The notes under the pieces: generated by a model
Databases searched by the model: none
The model's input: the letters and a program-made list of their open reading frames with translations, nothing else
Told to the model about the DNA's origin: nothing
Shown: positions 1 to 5,690 of the stretch, in pieces
How the letters are laid out: the number at the start of each line of letters is the position of its first letter
Numbering within the stretch: position 1 is the first letter of the stretch
Made by a program: the position numbers and the translations under genes
Source of the DNA: an uncultured Mycoplasma sp.
GTDB lineage: Bacteria; Bacillota_I; Bacilli_A; Mycoplasmatales; Metamycoplasmataceae
Direction of reading: 5' to 3'
NCBI GenBank assembly: GCA_949293065.1
Contig: CASFBV010000021.1
Coordinates: 1-5,690, forward strand
DNA: 5,690 nt

Positions 1-275
1 TTCTTGTTGAATATACTATTACCATATAATCCAACACCTACTCAACTTATTACTGACATAATCATTAGAAAGATTCCATATGCAAATAATGGTGCATCTA
101 CTATTGCTGGATTATTTGCTAGTAAATTGTCTTTTGCTATATTAACTTGGTCGATATATTCTTTTGCTCCAACACCTAAAAACACTGATCCAATTATTAA
201 AGTAATAACAGCAATTGAAGTAATTAAAATAAATAGGAATTTATTTCTTTGTTTTTTATCTTTAAATAAAGCCAT
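1..275 (-). CDS. Small membrane protein of unknown function, C-terminus cut by window edge
   Basis: I do not recognise the family. The first 91 residues are visible and the frame stays open to the window edge. The N-terminus is short and basic (MALFKDKKQRNK). It is followed by a strong hydrophobic segment at about residues 13-36, a polar stretch at about 38-62 (KEYIDQVNIAKDNLLANNP) and a second hydrophobic segment at about 64-86. This suggests an integral membrane protein whose loop between the two segments lies outside the cell. Residue 78 (tryptophan) is encoded by TGA, so the standard code would wrongly end the gene at 42. The ATG overlaps the stop codon of the PTS permease (TAATG) and has a good Shine-Dalgarno, so the two are very likely co-transcribed and translationally coupled. 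A role linked to sugar uptake is inferred from position only. The second gene of fructose operons is often a 1-phosphofructokinase (fruK), and this protein is clearly not one. Confidence 0.8.
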
Positions 276-2353
276 TATCTTACCTCCACTACTTCTCTTG
301 CTTGTTTATATGTTAATTTAACTTGTGGTTGTGCTTCAGGTGATTTAGATTTTTTAACAAATAACGCTTTTGATTTTTTTTGATCTTTTTTATCTGATGA
401 ATTTGACACTTTTCTCATAAATCCATACATAAAGCATGTTACTAATGTTCCAGCAACAATTGCTAGGAAGAAGAATGGAATTCCTCAAGCAAGACCGCCT
501 GCATGATCAGATGAAACAGCAAGCAATAGACCTACAATTGGACCTCCGTGAGCTGCTGTACATGTTACACCAAATCCTCCTGCAATAGCACCTGCAACTG
601 CTGAACCTACAACATTACAGATGATTGCTTTTTTAGGATCTGAAATTGCAAATGGAATTGCTCCTTCAGAAATACCAATCATCCCCATAATAAATGCACT
701 TATTCCTAATGTTTTCTCATTTTGATTAAATTTATTTTTGAAAATCATTGTACACAATCCCATTCCTAATGGAGCAACAGGAATTGCTGCTGCAAGTAAT
801 CCCATAGGTTGATAAACTTTTGATGAAATTAGAGCTGTACATGTTAAAAAAGCAACTTTGTTTATTGGACCTCCCATATCAAATCCAGCCATTGCCCCAA
901 ACAAAATACCAATTCCAATTCCTACTCCAATTCCTATATCTCCATTTGTGAATGCCTTTTGTAATGCTCAAATAAATTTATCCATTACTCATCCAATAGG
1001 AGCTCCAATTACAAAGATTGCTAATAATCCATAGAATAATCCTACTCCTAATGGAATCACGAAGATTGGCATAATAGCAGAAATAGTTTTATTAATATTT
1101 CAAGTATTGATTCATTTAACAGTGTATCCTATGGCTAATCCAAATAGAATTGAACCAATGAATCCCATAGCTGTTGCAACATTTATTCCTCCAATTGGAA
1201 AGAGGGCAGTTGGTGTATTTGCTACAACCGAAACAATGAATGCCGGTGCAATAGCAGCTCTTCCTGCAATTGAATAAGCAATGTATGCTCCAAGCGCTCC
1301 AATCATTAAAGTAAATGCTGCTGAACCAATTTTTTCTAAATAGAAGAAGAAGTCTCCACTAACTGCTGAATAATCATCACCATAGATTAATTTCCCTAAA
1401 CCAACAGCTAGCGCTATACAAATTCCACCTAATATAACAAATGGAACCATGTATGAAACACCAGTTAAAATGTGTTTCATAACTTTTGAATCTTTGGTAT
1501 TAGATTCAGATGATGTTTCTTCTTTTGAAGAATCATCATTTTTTTGAATTTTAGCCTTTTCTAACGCCTCCTTAATTAAACTTTCTGGATTATGAATTGC
1601 AGGTTTTATTGCTGATTTGAAAATCCTTTTATTTTTAAAACGATCTAATGGAATACCAATATCAGCGCAAACCATTATAATGTCTGCTTTATCAATTTCA
1701 TCTTGTGTGAAATTGTTTTTCACCCCCTGTGATCCATGAGTTTCAACTTTAATGTTGTAACCCATTTTTTCTCCTGCTTCAACAAGTTTTTCGGCAGCTA
1801 AATACGTATGAGCAACTCCTACTGGACATGCTGTTAAAGCTAAAATAGTTTTTTTATCACTTGATAAATAAACTGATGTTGTTTTTTCATTATTTATTTT
1901 TTCTTCAATTGCTTCATTAATAGTGTTTGAAATAAATTTTTTGTCTTCTGATGTAATAATTTTATCCATCACATTTTTATCCATCATCATAATTGATATG
2001 TTAGATAAAATTTGCATGTGAATATTGTTTTCATTACTTTCTGGGACTAAAATAACAAAAAGATATTTTGTAGGTTTTCCATCAATAGAATTTCAATCAA
2101 CACCCTTACCATTAAGATGGACAAAGAAAAGTGCTGGTTCTTTGATTGACTTGCATCTTGCATGCGGAATTGCAAATCCATTTTCAAATCCTGTTGATGA
2201 TTCTGCTTCTCTTTTTAAAAAAGCTTCATACAATTCTTCTTGGTTAGTCGCTAGTTTATTTTCAATTGCTTTTTTTGAAATTTCTTTTAATATAGTGTTT
2301 TTGGTTCTTTGTCTGACATCAAAAAACACATATTCTGGTCTAATAATCTTCAT
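275..2353 (-). CDS. fruA: PTS fructose-family permease, fused EIIABC (fructose or mannose)
   Basis: This is a 692-residue sugar transporter of the phosphoenolpyruvate phosphotransferase system. It takes phosphate from HPr and phosphorylates the sugar as it crosses the membrane. Domains in order: EIIA (about 1-145) with the phosphorylated histidine H64 in GFAIPHAR; EIIB (about 165-270) with phosphocysteine C176 in LTACPVGVAHTY; a Ser/Glu/Lys-rich linker (about 271-290); EIIC membrane domain (about 292-645) with the family motifs FDMGGPINK (491-499), SEGAIPFA (562-569) and AHGGP (601-605). A basic, hydrophilic tail of about 45 residues follows. Six tryptophans are TGA (for example at 485, 1112 and 2093), so under the standard code it would look fragmented. 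The ATG at 2353 directly follows an in-frame TAA and has no Shine-Dalgarno. Order A-B-C matches B. subtilis FruA. The divergent manA gene makes mannose (compare B. subtilis ManP, same family) a plausible alternative substrate. Confidence 0.95.
282..287 (-). promoter_or_regulatory. Shine-Dalgarno GGAGGT for the small membrane protein
   Basis: On the minus strand GGAGGT lies 6 bases before the ATG at 275, inside the last codons of the PTS permease gene. It fixes the start of the downstream membrane protein. It is the only canonical Shine-Dalgarno at proper spacing before a gene start in this window. The PTS gene, manA and nadK lack one, and the clpB start lies outside. Confidence 0.85.
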
Positions 2354-2374
2354 TTATGTTTTTAATTTGTGCAA

Positions 2375-2405
2375 GTAAAATAGATCAAAGAGAGATCTAT
2401 TTTAC
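2375..2405. repeat. Perfect 12-bp inverted repeat in the PTS gene leader (operator or RNA hairpin)
   Basis: GTAAAATAGATC (2375-2386) is repeated as its exact reverse complement at 2394-2405, with a 7-base loop. The repeat ends 22 bases before the PTS ATG and lies in the divergent control region. As DNA it could be an operator for a sugar-responsive repressor. As RNA, read leftward, it is a 12-bp hairpin in the 5' leader. No clean T-run follows it on either strand, so a plain terminator is less likely. No regulator gene is visible here. The repeat is directly seen, and its function is inference. Confidence 0.8.
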
Positions 2406-2423
2406 AAACTAAATATCTCCCTT
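2388..2423 (-). promoter_or_regulatory. Possible alternative RNA helix competing with the leader hairpin
   Basis: In the leftward transcript AAGGGAGAU (2423 to 2415) can pair with AUCUCUCUU (2396 to 2388), giving 9 base pairs with one G-U and an 18-base loop. The second arm covers the loop and the inner stem edge of the 12-bp inverted repeat, so the two structures exclude each other. AAGGGAG also resembles a Shine-Dalgarno, but no ATG lies at proper distance from it. This could be a leader switch or only chance in low-complexity sequence. Confidence 0.35.
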
Positions 2424-2502
2424 ATTTTTTGTTTTTAATTTAATAATTTTTGAAAAAATATATAATGTGTAAAAGTTATATTTTGATAACAATTACAATT
2501 TA

Positions 2503-2508
2503 ATTATA
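2503..2508 (-). promoter_or_regulatory. Candidate -10 box for the PTS operon
   Basis: The minus strand reads TATAAT here, preceded by TTGTG. The nearest upstream -35-like sequence (TTAACT, 2528-2533) is weak and 19 bases away. Starting from this box the leader would be about 140 bases long and would contain the inverted repeat at 2375-2405. In DNA this AT-rich a single hexamer match is weak evidence. Confidence 0.35.
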
Positions 2509-2530
2509 CACAATTTTAATTTATATAAGT

Positions 2531-2536
2531 TAAAAT
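2531..2536 (+). promoter_or_regulatory. Candidate -10 box for manA, implying a leaderless mRNA
   Basis: TAAAAT (5 of 6 matches to TATAAT) ends exactly 6 bases before the manA ATG, and no Shine-Dalgarno lies in between. Transcription starting 6-8 bases below the -10 would begin at or next to the A of the ATG. The same arrangement, with similar flanking bases (AAGTTA before or overlapping the box), occurs before nadK. No convincing -35 box is seen. Confidence 0.4.
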
Positions 2537-2542
2537 TTAATT

Positions 2543-3472
2543 ATGTTTAAAAATAATAAACATTTAATTTTAAAATTAAAACCACACTTTGAATATCGAG
2601 TATGAGCAGGAGGAAAAATAAAAAACATATTCGAACTAAAACAAGATTCAATTGGAGAAGCATGAATTATTTCAGCTTATAAAAATAAATCTTCAATTGT
2701 TACAAATTTAGAAAAAGAAATTTCTTTATTAGATTTTTACAATGATAAGGAAAATTCATATTTTTTTAATGGATATAATCTCAAATATGAATATCCATTA
2801 CTAAGCAAAATCATTGATGCTAAACAGGACTTATCAGTTCAAATTCATCCCGATGATGAATATGCATCTAAATTTAATTCATATGGGAAAACAGAATGTT
2901 GATATGTTCTTGATACTAAAAGATGTAATAAAATTGTTTTAGGACATAATGCTAAAACATTAGATGAGTTTAAACAAATGGTCTTTAATAAAGACTGAAA
3001 ACATTTATTGAAAAATAAACCTATTAAAAAAGATGATTTTATCTATGTTGAATCAACCAAAATTCATGCAATAAAAGCAGATACTATGGTTTATGAATTG
3101 CAGCAATCATCTGATATTACATATCGTGTTTATGATTATGATAGATTAGATAATGGAAAATTAAGAGAGCTACATCTAAACGATGTTTATAATCTAGTTA
3201 AAACTCCAGATATAGAATTAGAACAAAAAGAAATAACTGACCGAAAAGATTATTTGGTTTCTAACAACTTATTTAATTTAAAACTAATTAAAAATAAAAG
3301 TAGAAAAGAATACTCATTCGATGAAGCTCATTGAACTCAAATTGTAATTATTGATGGGCAAGGGAAACTAAATGATTTTGAGGTTAAAAAATATGATAGT
3401 TTTTTAATAGCTCATAATCAAAAATTTTCACTTGAAGGTAATATAAAATGTCTAATTTCTTATGTCAAATAA
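2543..3472 (+). CDS. manA: Mannose-6-phosphate isomerase, class I (short bacterial form)
   Basis: The 309-residue cytosolic zinc enzyme interconverts mannose-6-phosphate and fructose-6-phosphate, feeding mannose into glycolysis. The length is close to B. subtilis ManA. Visible motifs: WAGGKI near the N-terminus, GEAW (38-41), LSVQIHPDDEYA (97-108) with zinc ligands Q100 and H102, GKTECWYVLD with ligand E118, TKIHAI with ligand H175, and LQQSSDITYRVYDYDR with the active-site arginine R195. The C-terminal part after about 235 is a diverged cupin half ending in CLISYVK. Five tryptophans are TGA (RVW, EAW, CWY, DWK, HWT), so the standard code would show only a fragment from about 3008. It is divergent from the PTS gene and 30 bases upstream of nadK, with no terminator between them, so read-through into nadK is possible. 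No Shine-Dalgarno precedes the ATG. Confidence 0.95.
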
Positions 3473-3490
3473 TTTAAACTTTTAATAAGT

Positions 3491-3496
3491 TATAAT
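3491..3496 (+). promoter_or_regulatory. Candidate -10 box for nadK, implying a leaderless mRNA
   Basis: A perfect TATAAT lies in the 30-base gap after manA and ends exactly 6 bases before the nadK ATG, with no Shine-Dalgarno between. This suggests that nadK has its own promoter and a transcript starting at or beside the start codon. The -35 region is not recognisable. Confidence 0.5.
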
Positions 3497-3502
3497 TTTT
3501 AC

Positions 3503-4228
3503 ATGGAAAAATTTAATGTTATAGCAAAAGATAATAAGAAGATTGATGAATATATTGAAAAAATCAAACAGATAAATAAAAATTTTGTATTTGATCAAAA
3601 TAAATTTGACTATCTTTTTGTCTTTGGTGGAGATAATACTTTTTTAAAATTATTGAAAAATTTTTATAACAAAAAAGTAAATTTAATTTTTATCAATGAA
3701 GGAAGAGTCGGTTTTCTTTCGTCATTAGAAAATTTATCAAATCAATTTAGAGATGAGGATTTTAAAAATTTCAATTACATTGAAATAAATGAATCAATAC
3801 AAATTTTTAATGAAATTTTTATTCATTCAAATAAACTTATGAATGTTGATTTTTTTGTTAATAATAATAAATTTAAAAAAATTCAATGTTCTAAAATTTT
3901 ACTAATAAATAATTTAGGAACTACTGGCATTGCAAGATCATATCGTTATCCAATAATTTTAAGAAATAATAATCAATATATAATTGATTTTTTAGAAGAA
4001 CCTATGTATCACTATTACAAAGCATTAAATCAACCATTAATTATTTCCAAAAATGACAATGTTAAAATTGCTTTTGATAAATCTATATCACTTAATATTA
4101 AAGTAGATGGAAATGAACAAAAAGTTGATTGAAATTTTTTAGAAATTAACTTAAAACAATCAAAAGCAAAGTTATTAAATGTAAATAATGAAAAATTATT
4201 TATTGAAAAAATTAATAAAAATTTTTAA
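3503..4228 (+). CDS. nadK: NAD kinase (divergent mollicute type)
   Basis: The 241-residue cytosolic enzyme phosphorylates NAD to NADP. Family landmarks: FVFGGDNTFLKLL (about 39-51) is the GGDGT-type nucleotide-phosphate motif with D44. LIFINEGRVGFLSS (about 61-74) matches the usual NxGxLGFL segment. IFNEIFI (101-107) holds the conserved Asn-Glu pair (N103, E104). NNLGTTGIARS (about 136-146) stands where most NAD kinases have STPTGSTAY. YYKALNQPLII matches the C-terminal segment usually reading R.LGSPLI. Departures from consensus are the Asn after GGD and the altered TGSTAY loop. The overall order and spacing still support NAD kinase over the related diacylglycerol or sphingosine kinases. The last 32 residues lie beyond a TGA tryptophan at 4130-4132. 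It starts 30 bases after manA, in the same frame, and converges with clpB. Confidence 0.85.
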
Positions 4229-4231
4229 TAA

Positions 4232-4255
4232 AAAATAGAGCTGATGCCCTATTTT
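4232..4255. terminator. Bidirectional terminator hairpin between nadK and clpB
   Basis: AAAATAG (4232-4238) pairs with CTATTTT (4249-4255). An A/C mismatch and a GC-TGAT-GC tip complete the hairpin. Leftward, for clpB, it is followed by a T-rich run (TTTTTTATT, overlapping the stem), a fair intrinsic terminator. Rightward, for nadK, the tail is the weaker TTTTAATTT. It starts 4 bases after the nadK stop and overlaps the clpB stop codon (4254-4256), so one compact element serves both convergent genes. Confidence 0.7.
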
Positions 4256-5690
4256 AATTTAATAAATCTTCTTTCAATCTAATATTTCCTGATTTATCAC
4301 AAGTAATTTCATATGATTGTTCTTTTAACATTTCTTTTGCAATTATTTTTTTAGCAATAAATGATTCAATATCATTAATAATCAATCTTTTAATTGGTCT
4401 TGCTCCAAATATTTTGTTATATCCTTTTTCTAATACATATTTATTAATTTCTTTTGAAAAACTAATTTTAATTTCTTGATTTTCATAAACTCTTTGTGAA
4501 AGGTTTTTTAATTCTTTTTCTATAATTTTTTCAACAACTTTTTCACTCAATGGATTGAAAATAATTACTTCATCAATTCTGTTGATAAATTCTGGTCTAA
4601 ACACTTTTTGCATCTCTTGCATAACTTTTTCGGTTGATTTAGGATTTTCTAAAATCAATGAAGAACCAACATTTGAAGTCATGATAATGATTGTATTTTT
4701 GAAATTGATTTCTTTACCTTTTGAATCTTTTAAAGAACCTTCATCAAGTATTTGCAATAAAACATTTAAAACATCTGGGTGAGCTTTTTCAATTTCATCA
4801 AATAATACAACACTATAAGGGTTTTGTCTAACTTTATCTGAAAGTTGGGACATTTCTCCATAACCAACATATCCTGGAGGAGAACCGATTAATTTAGAAA
4901 TTGAATGTGCTTCCATAAATTCAGACATATCAATTCTTATCATTTGTTTTTCACTATCAAATAATGAATATGCTAATGATTTAGCAAGTTCTGTTTTACC
5001 AACTCCTGTAGGTCCTAAAAACATAAATGAACCAATTGGACGATTAGGATCATTAATATTTGCTTTTGATCTTAAAATTGTTTCAGCAACTAATTTTGTT
5101 GCTTGTTCTTGACCTACAACTCTTGCATTTAAATCTTTTTCTAGATTCAACAATTTTTGTGTTTCAGTTTCAACTAATTTTGAAACAGGAATTTTTGTTC
5201 ATTTAGAAACAATTTGAGCAATTTCATTTTCTCCAACACTATCTCTTACTAGTGTTTTTGATTCATCATGTGATTGTTCCTCTAATTTTTTAATTTCTTT
5301 TTCTAATTCAGGAATTGATTTATATAAAAGTTCAGAAGCTTTTTCATAATTTGATTCATTTTGAAATTGAATCAATCTTTGTTTCATTAATTCTAATTGG
5401 AATTTTTTATTTGATAATTCTTCAACAGATTTTTTCTCAGCATTTCATTTTTCTGAAATTGAACTAATTTCATCATTTAATGATTTCAATTTAGTTTCAA
5501 TCTCTTTTAATCTCAATTTATTTTTTTCAGATTTATTTTCTTTATCATCTTTTGATAAAGCAATTTTTTCCATTTCAAGCGCTATTTTCTTTTGCTCTAA
5601 TTTTTCTAATATTTCAGGTTTTGAATTCATTATAGTTTTCAATGTAGCTGCTGCTTCATCAACTAAATCAATTGCTTTATCAGGTAAAAA
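4254..5690 (-). CDS. clpB: ATP-dependent disaggregase ClpB, N-terminal third cut by window edge
   Basis: The last 478 residues are visible. ClpB is a cytosolic hexameric AAA+ machine that threads proteins out of aggregates, classically with DnaK. Present (fragment numbering): the end of the first ATPase domain ([16 protein letters not shown], 1-16); the coiled-coil middle domain that marks ClpB rather than ClpA, with [22 protein letters not shown] and [19 protein letters not shown]; the linker [11 protein letters not shown]; and the second ATPase domain. That domain has Walker A GPTGVGKT (226-233), pore loop GYVGYGE (273-279), Walker B VVLFDE (294-299), sensor-1 MTSN (337-340), [11 protein letters not shown], and sensor-2 GAR (429-431). 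All catalytic motifs look intact. Two tryptophans are TGA (5199, 5445). The length remaining after FLPDKAIDL matches E. coli ClpB, so the C-terminus is complete. The promoter, where mollicutes often carry a CIRCE element, is outside. Confidence 0.97.

Noticed and set aside
4..321. Plus-strand open frame of about 105 codons
   Set aside because: It lies opposite the minus-strand membrane protein and the PTS gene end, has no family features, and its sequence is what the antisense of hydrophobic codons would give. No ribosome site supports it.
485..2353. PTS gene, manA and clpB appearing as chains of broken fragments
   Set aside because: Every break is a single in-frame TGA at a tryptophan position, with the frame kept on both sides. 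This is the alternative code, not pseudogenes or frameshifts.
2025..2378. Plus-strand open frame of about 117 codons
   Set aside because: It is antisense to the EIIA domain, whose active-site motif and continuous frame are clear on the minus strand.
2375..2405. The inverted repeat as a simple intrinsic terminator
   Set aside because: On neither strand is the stem followed by a T-run (minus: TTGCACAAATT; plus: AAACTAAATA), and leftward it lies just before a gene start. A conditional role cannot be excluded.
2353..2423. A leader peptide translated from the AAGGGAG sequence
   Set aside because: No ATG or GTG start lies at proper spacing. The nearest TTG is followed at once by TAA, and the later TTG gives only 8 codons and is far from the ribosome-site-like sequence.
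2461..2488. TATAAT at 2461-2466 and TTGATA at 2483-2488 on the plus strand as the manA promoter
   Set aside because: TATAAT lacks a -35 at suitable distance, and TTGATA has no good -10 at 16-18 bases (only TATACA or TTATAC). Such matches are expected by chance in this AT-rich gap. The TAAAAT next to the ATG shows a pattern repeated at nadK, so it was preferred.
4555..4782. Plus-strand open frame of about 75 codons
   Set aside because: It is antisense to the conserved second ATPase domain of clpB and has no features of its own.

Overview
The window comes from a mollicute (Mycoplasma, Spiroplasma, Entomoplasma or Mesoplasma type). The DNA is very AT-rich. Every gene reads through in-frame TGA codons at places where the protein family has tryptophan (for example GEAW, CWY and the ClpB '[11 protein letters not shown]' stretch), so the genetic code is translation table 4. 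I count 15 tryptophan positions in the visible reading frames. All are TGA and none is TGG. The genus cannot be fixed from this sequence alone.

Layout, left to right. (1) 1-2353, minus strand: a two-gene sugar-transport operon. It has a 692-residue fructose-family PTS permease with fused EIIA, EIIB and EIIC domains, followed with a TAATG stop/start overlap by a small membrane protein of unknown function that runs off the left edge. (2) 2354-2542: a 189-base divergent regulatory region. It contains a perfect 12-bp inverted repeat in the PTS leader, a possible alternative RNA helix that would compete with it, and promoter-like hexamers in both directions. (3) 2543-3472, plus: manA, class I mannose-6-phosphate isomerase. 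(4) 3503-4228, plus: a short, divergent NAD kinase. (5) 4232-4255: a hairpin that probably ends transcription from both sides. (6) 4254-5690, minus: the C-terminal two thirds of the disaggregase ClpB, cut by the right edge.

The PTS permease and ManA probably act together. The permease imports and phosphorylates a hexose, and ManA would convert mannose-6-phosphate to fructose-6-phosphate for glycolysis. The divergent manA gene makes mannose a realistic substrate, although the permease family is named for fructose. NAD kinase (NADP supply) and ClpB (protein rescue) are housekeeping genes with no evident link to the sugar genes.

The gene content is ordinary and I see no new multi-gene system, mobile element, CRISPR array or RNA gene. 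The best leads are regulatory. One is the inverted repeat and its competing helix in the PTS leader. The other is that manA and nadK both have a -10-like hexamer exactly 6 bases before the ATG and no Shine-Dalgarno, the geometry expected of leaderless mRNAs.
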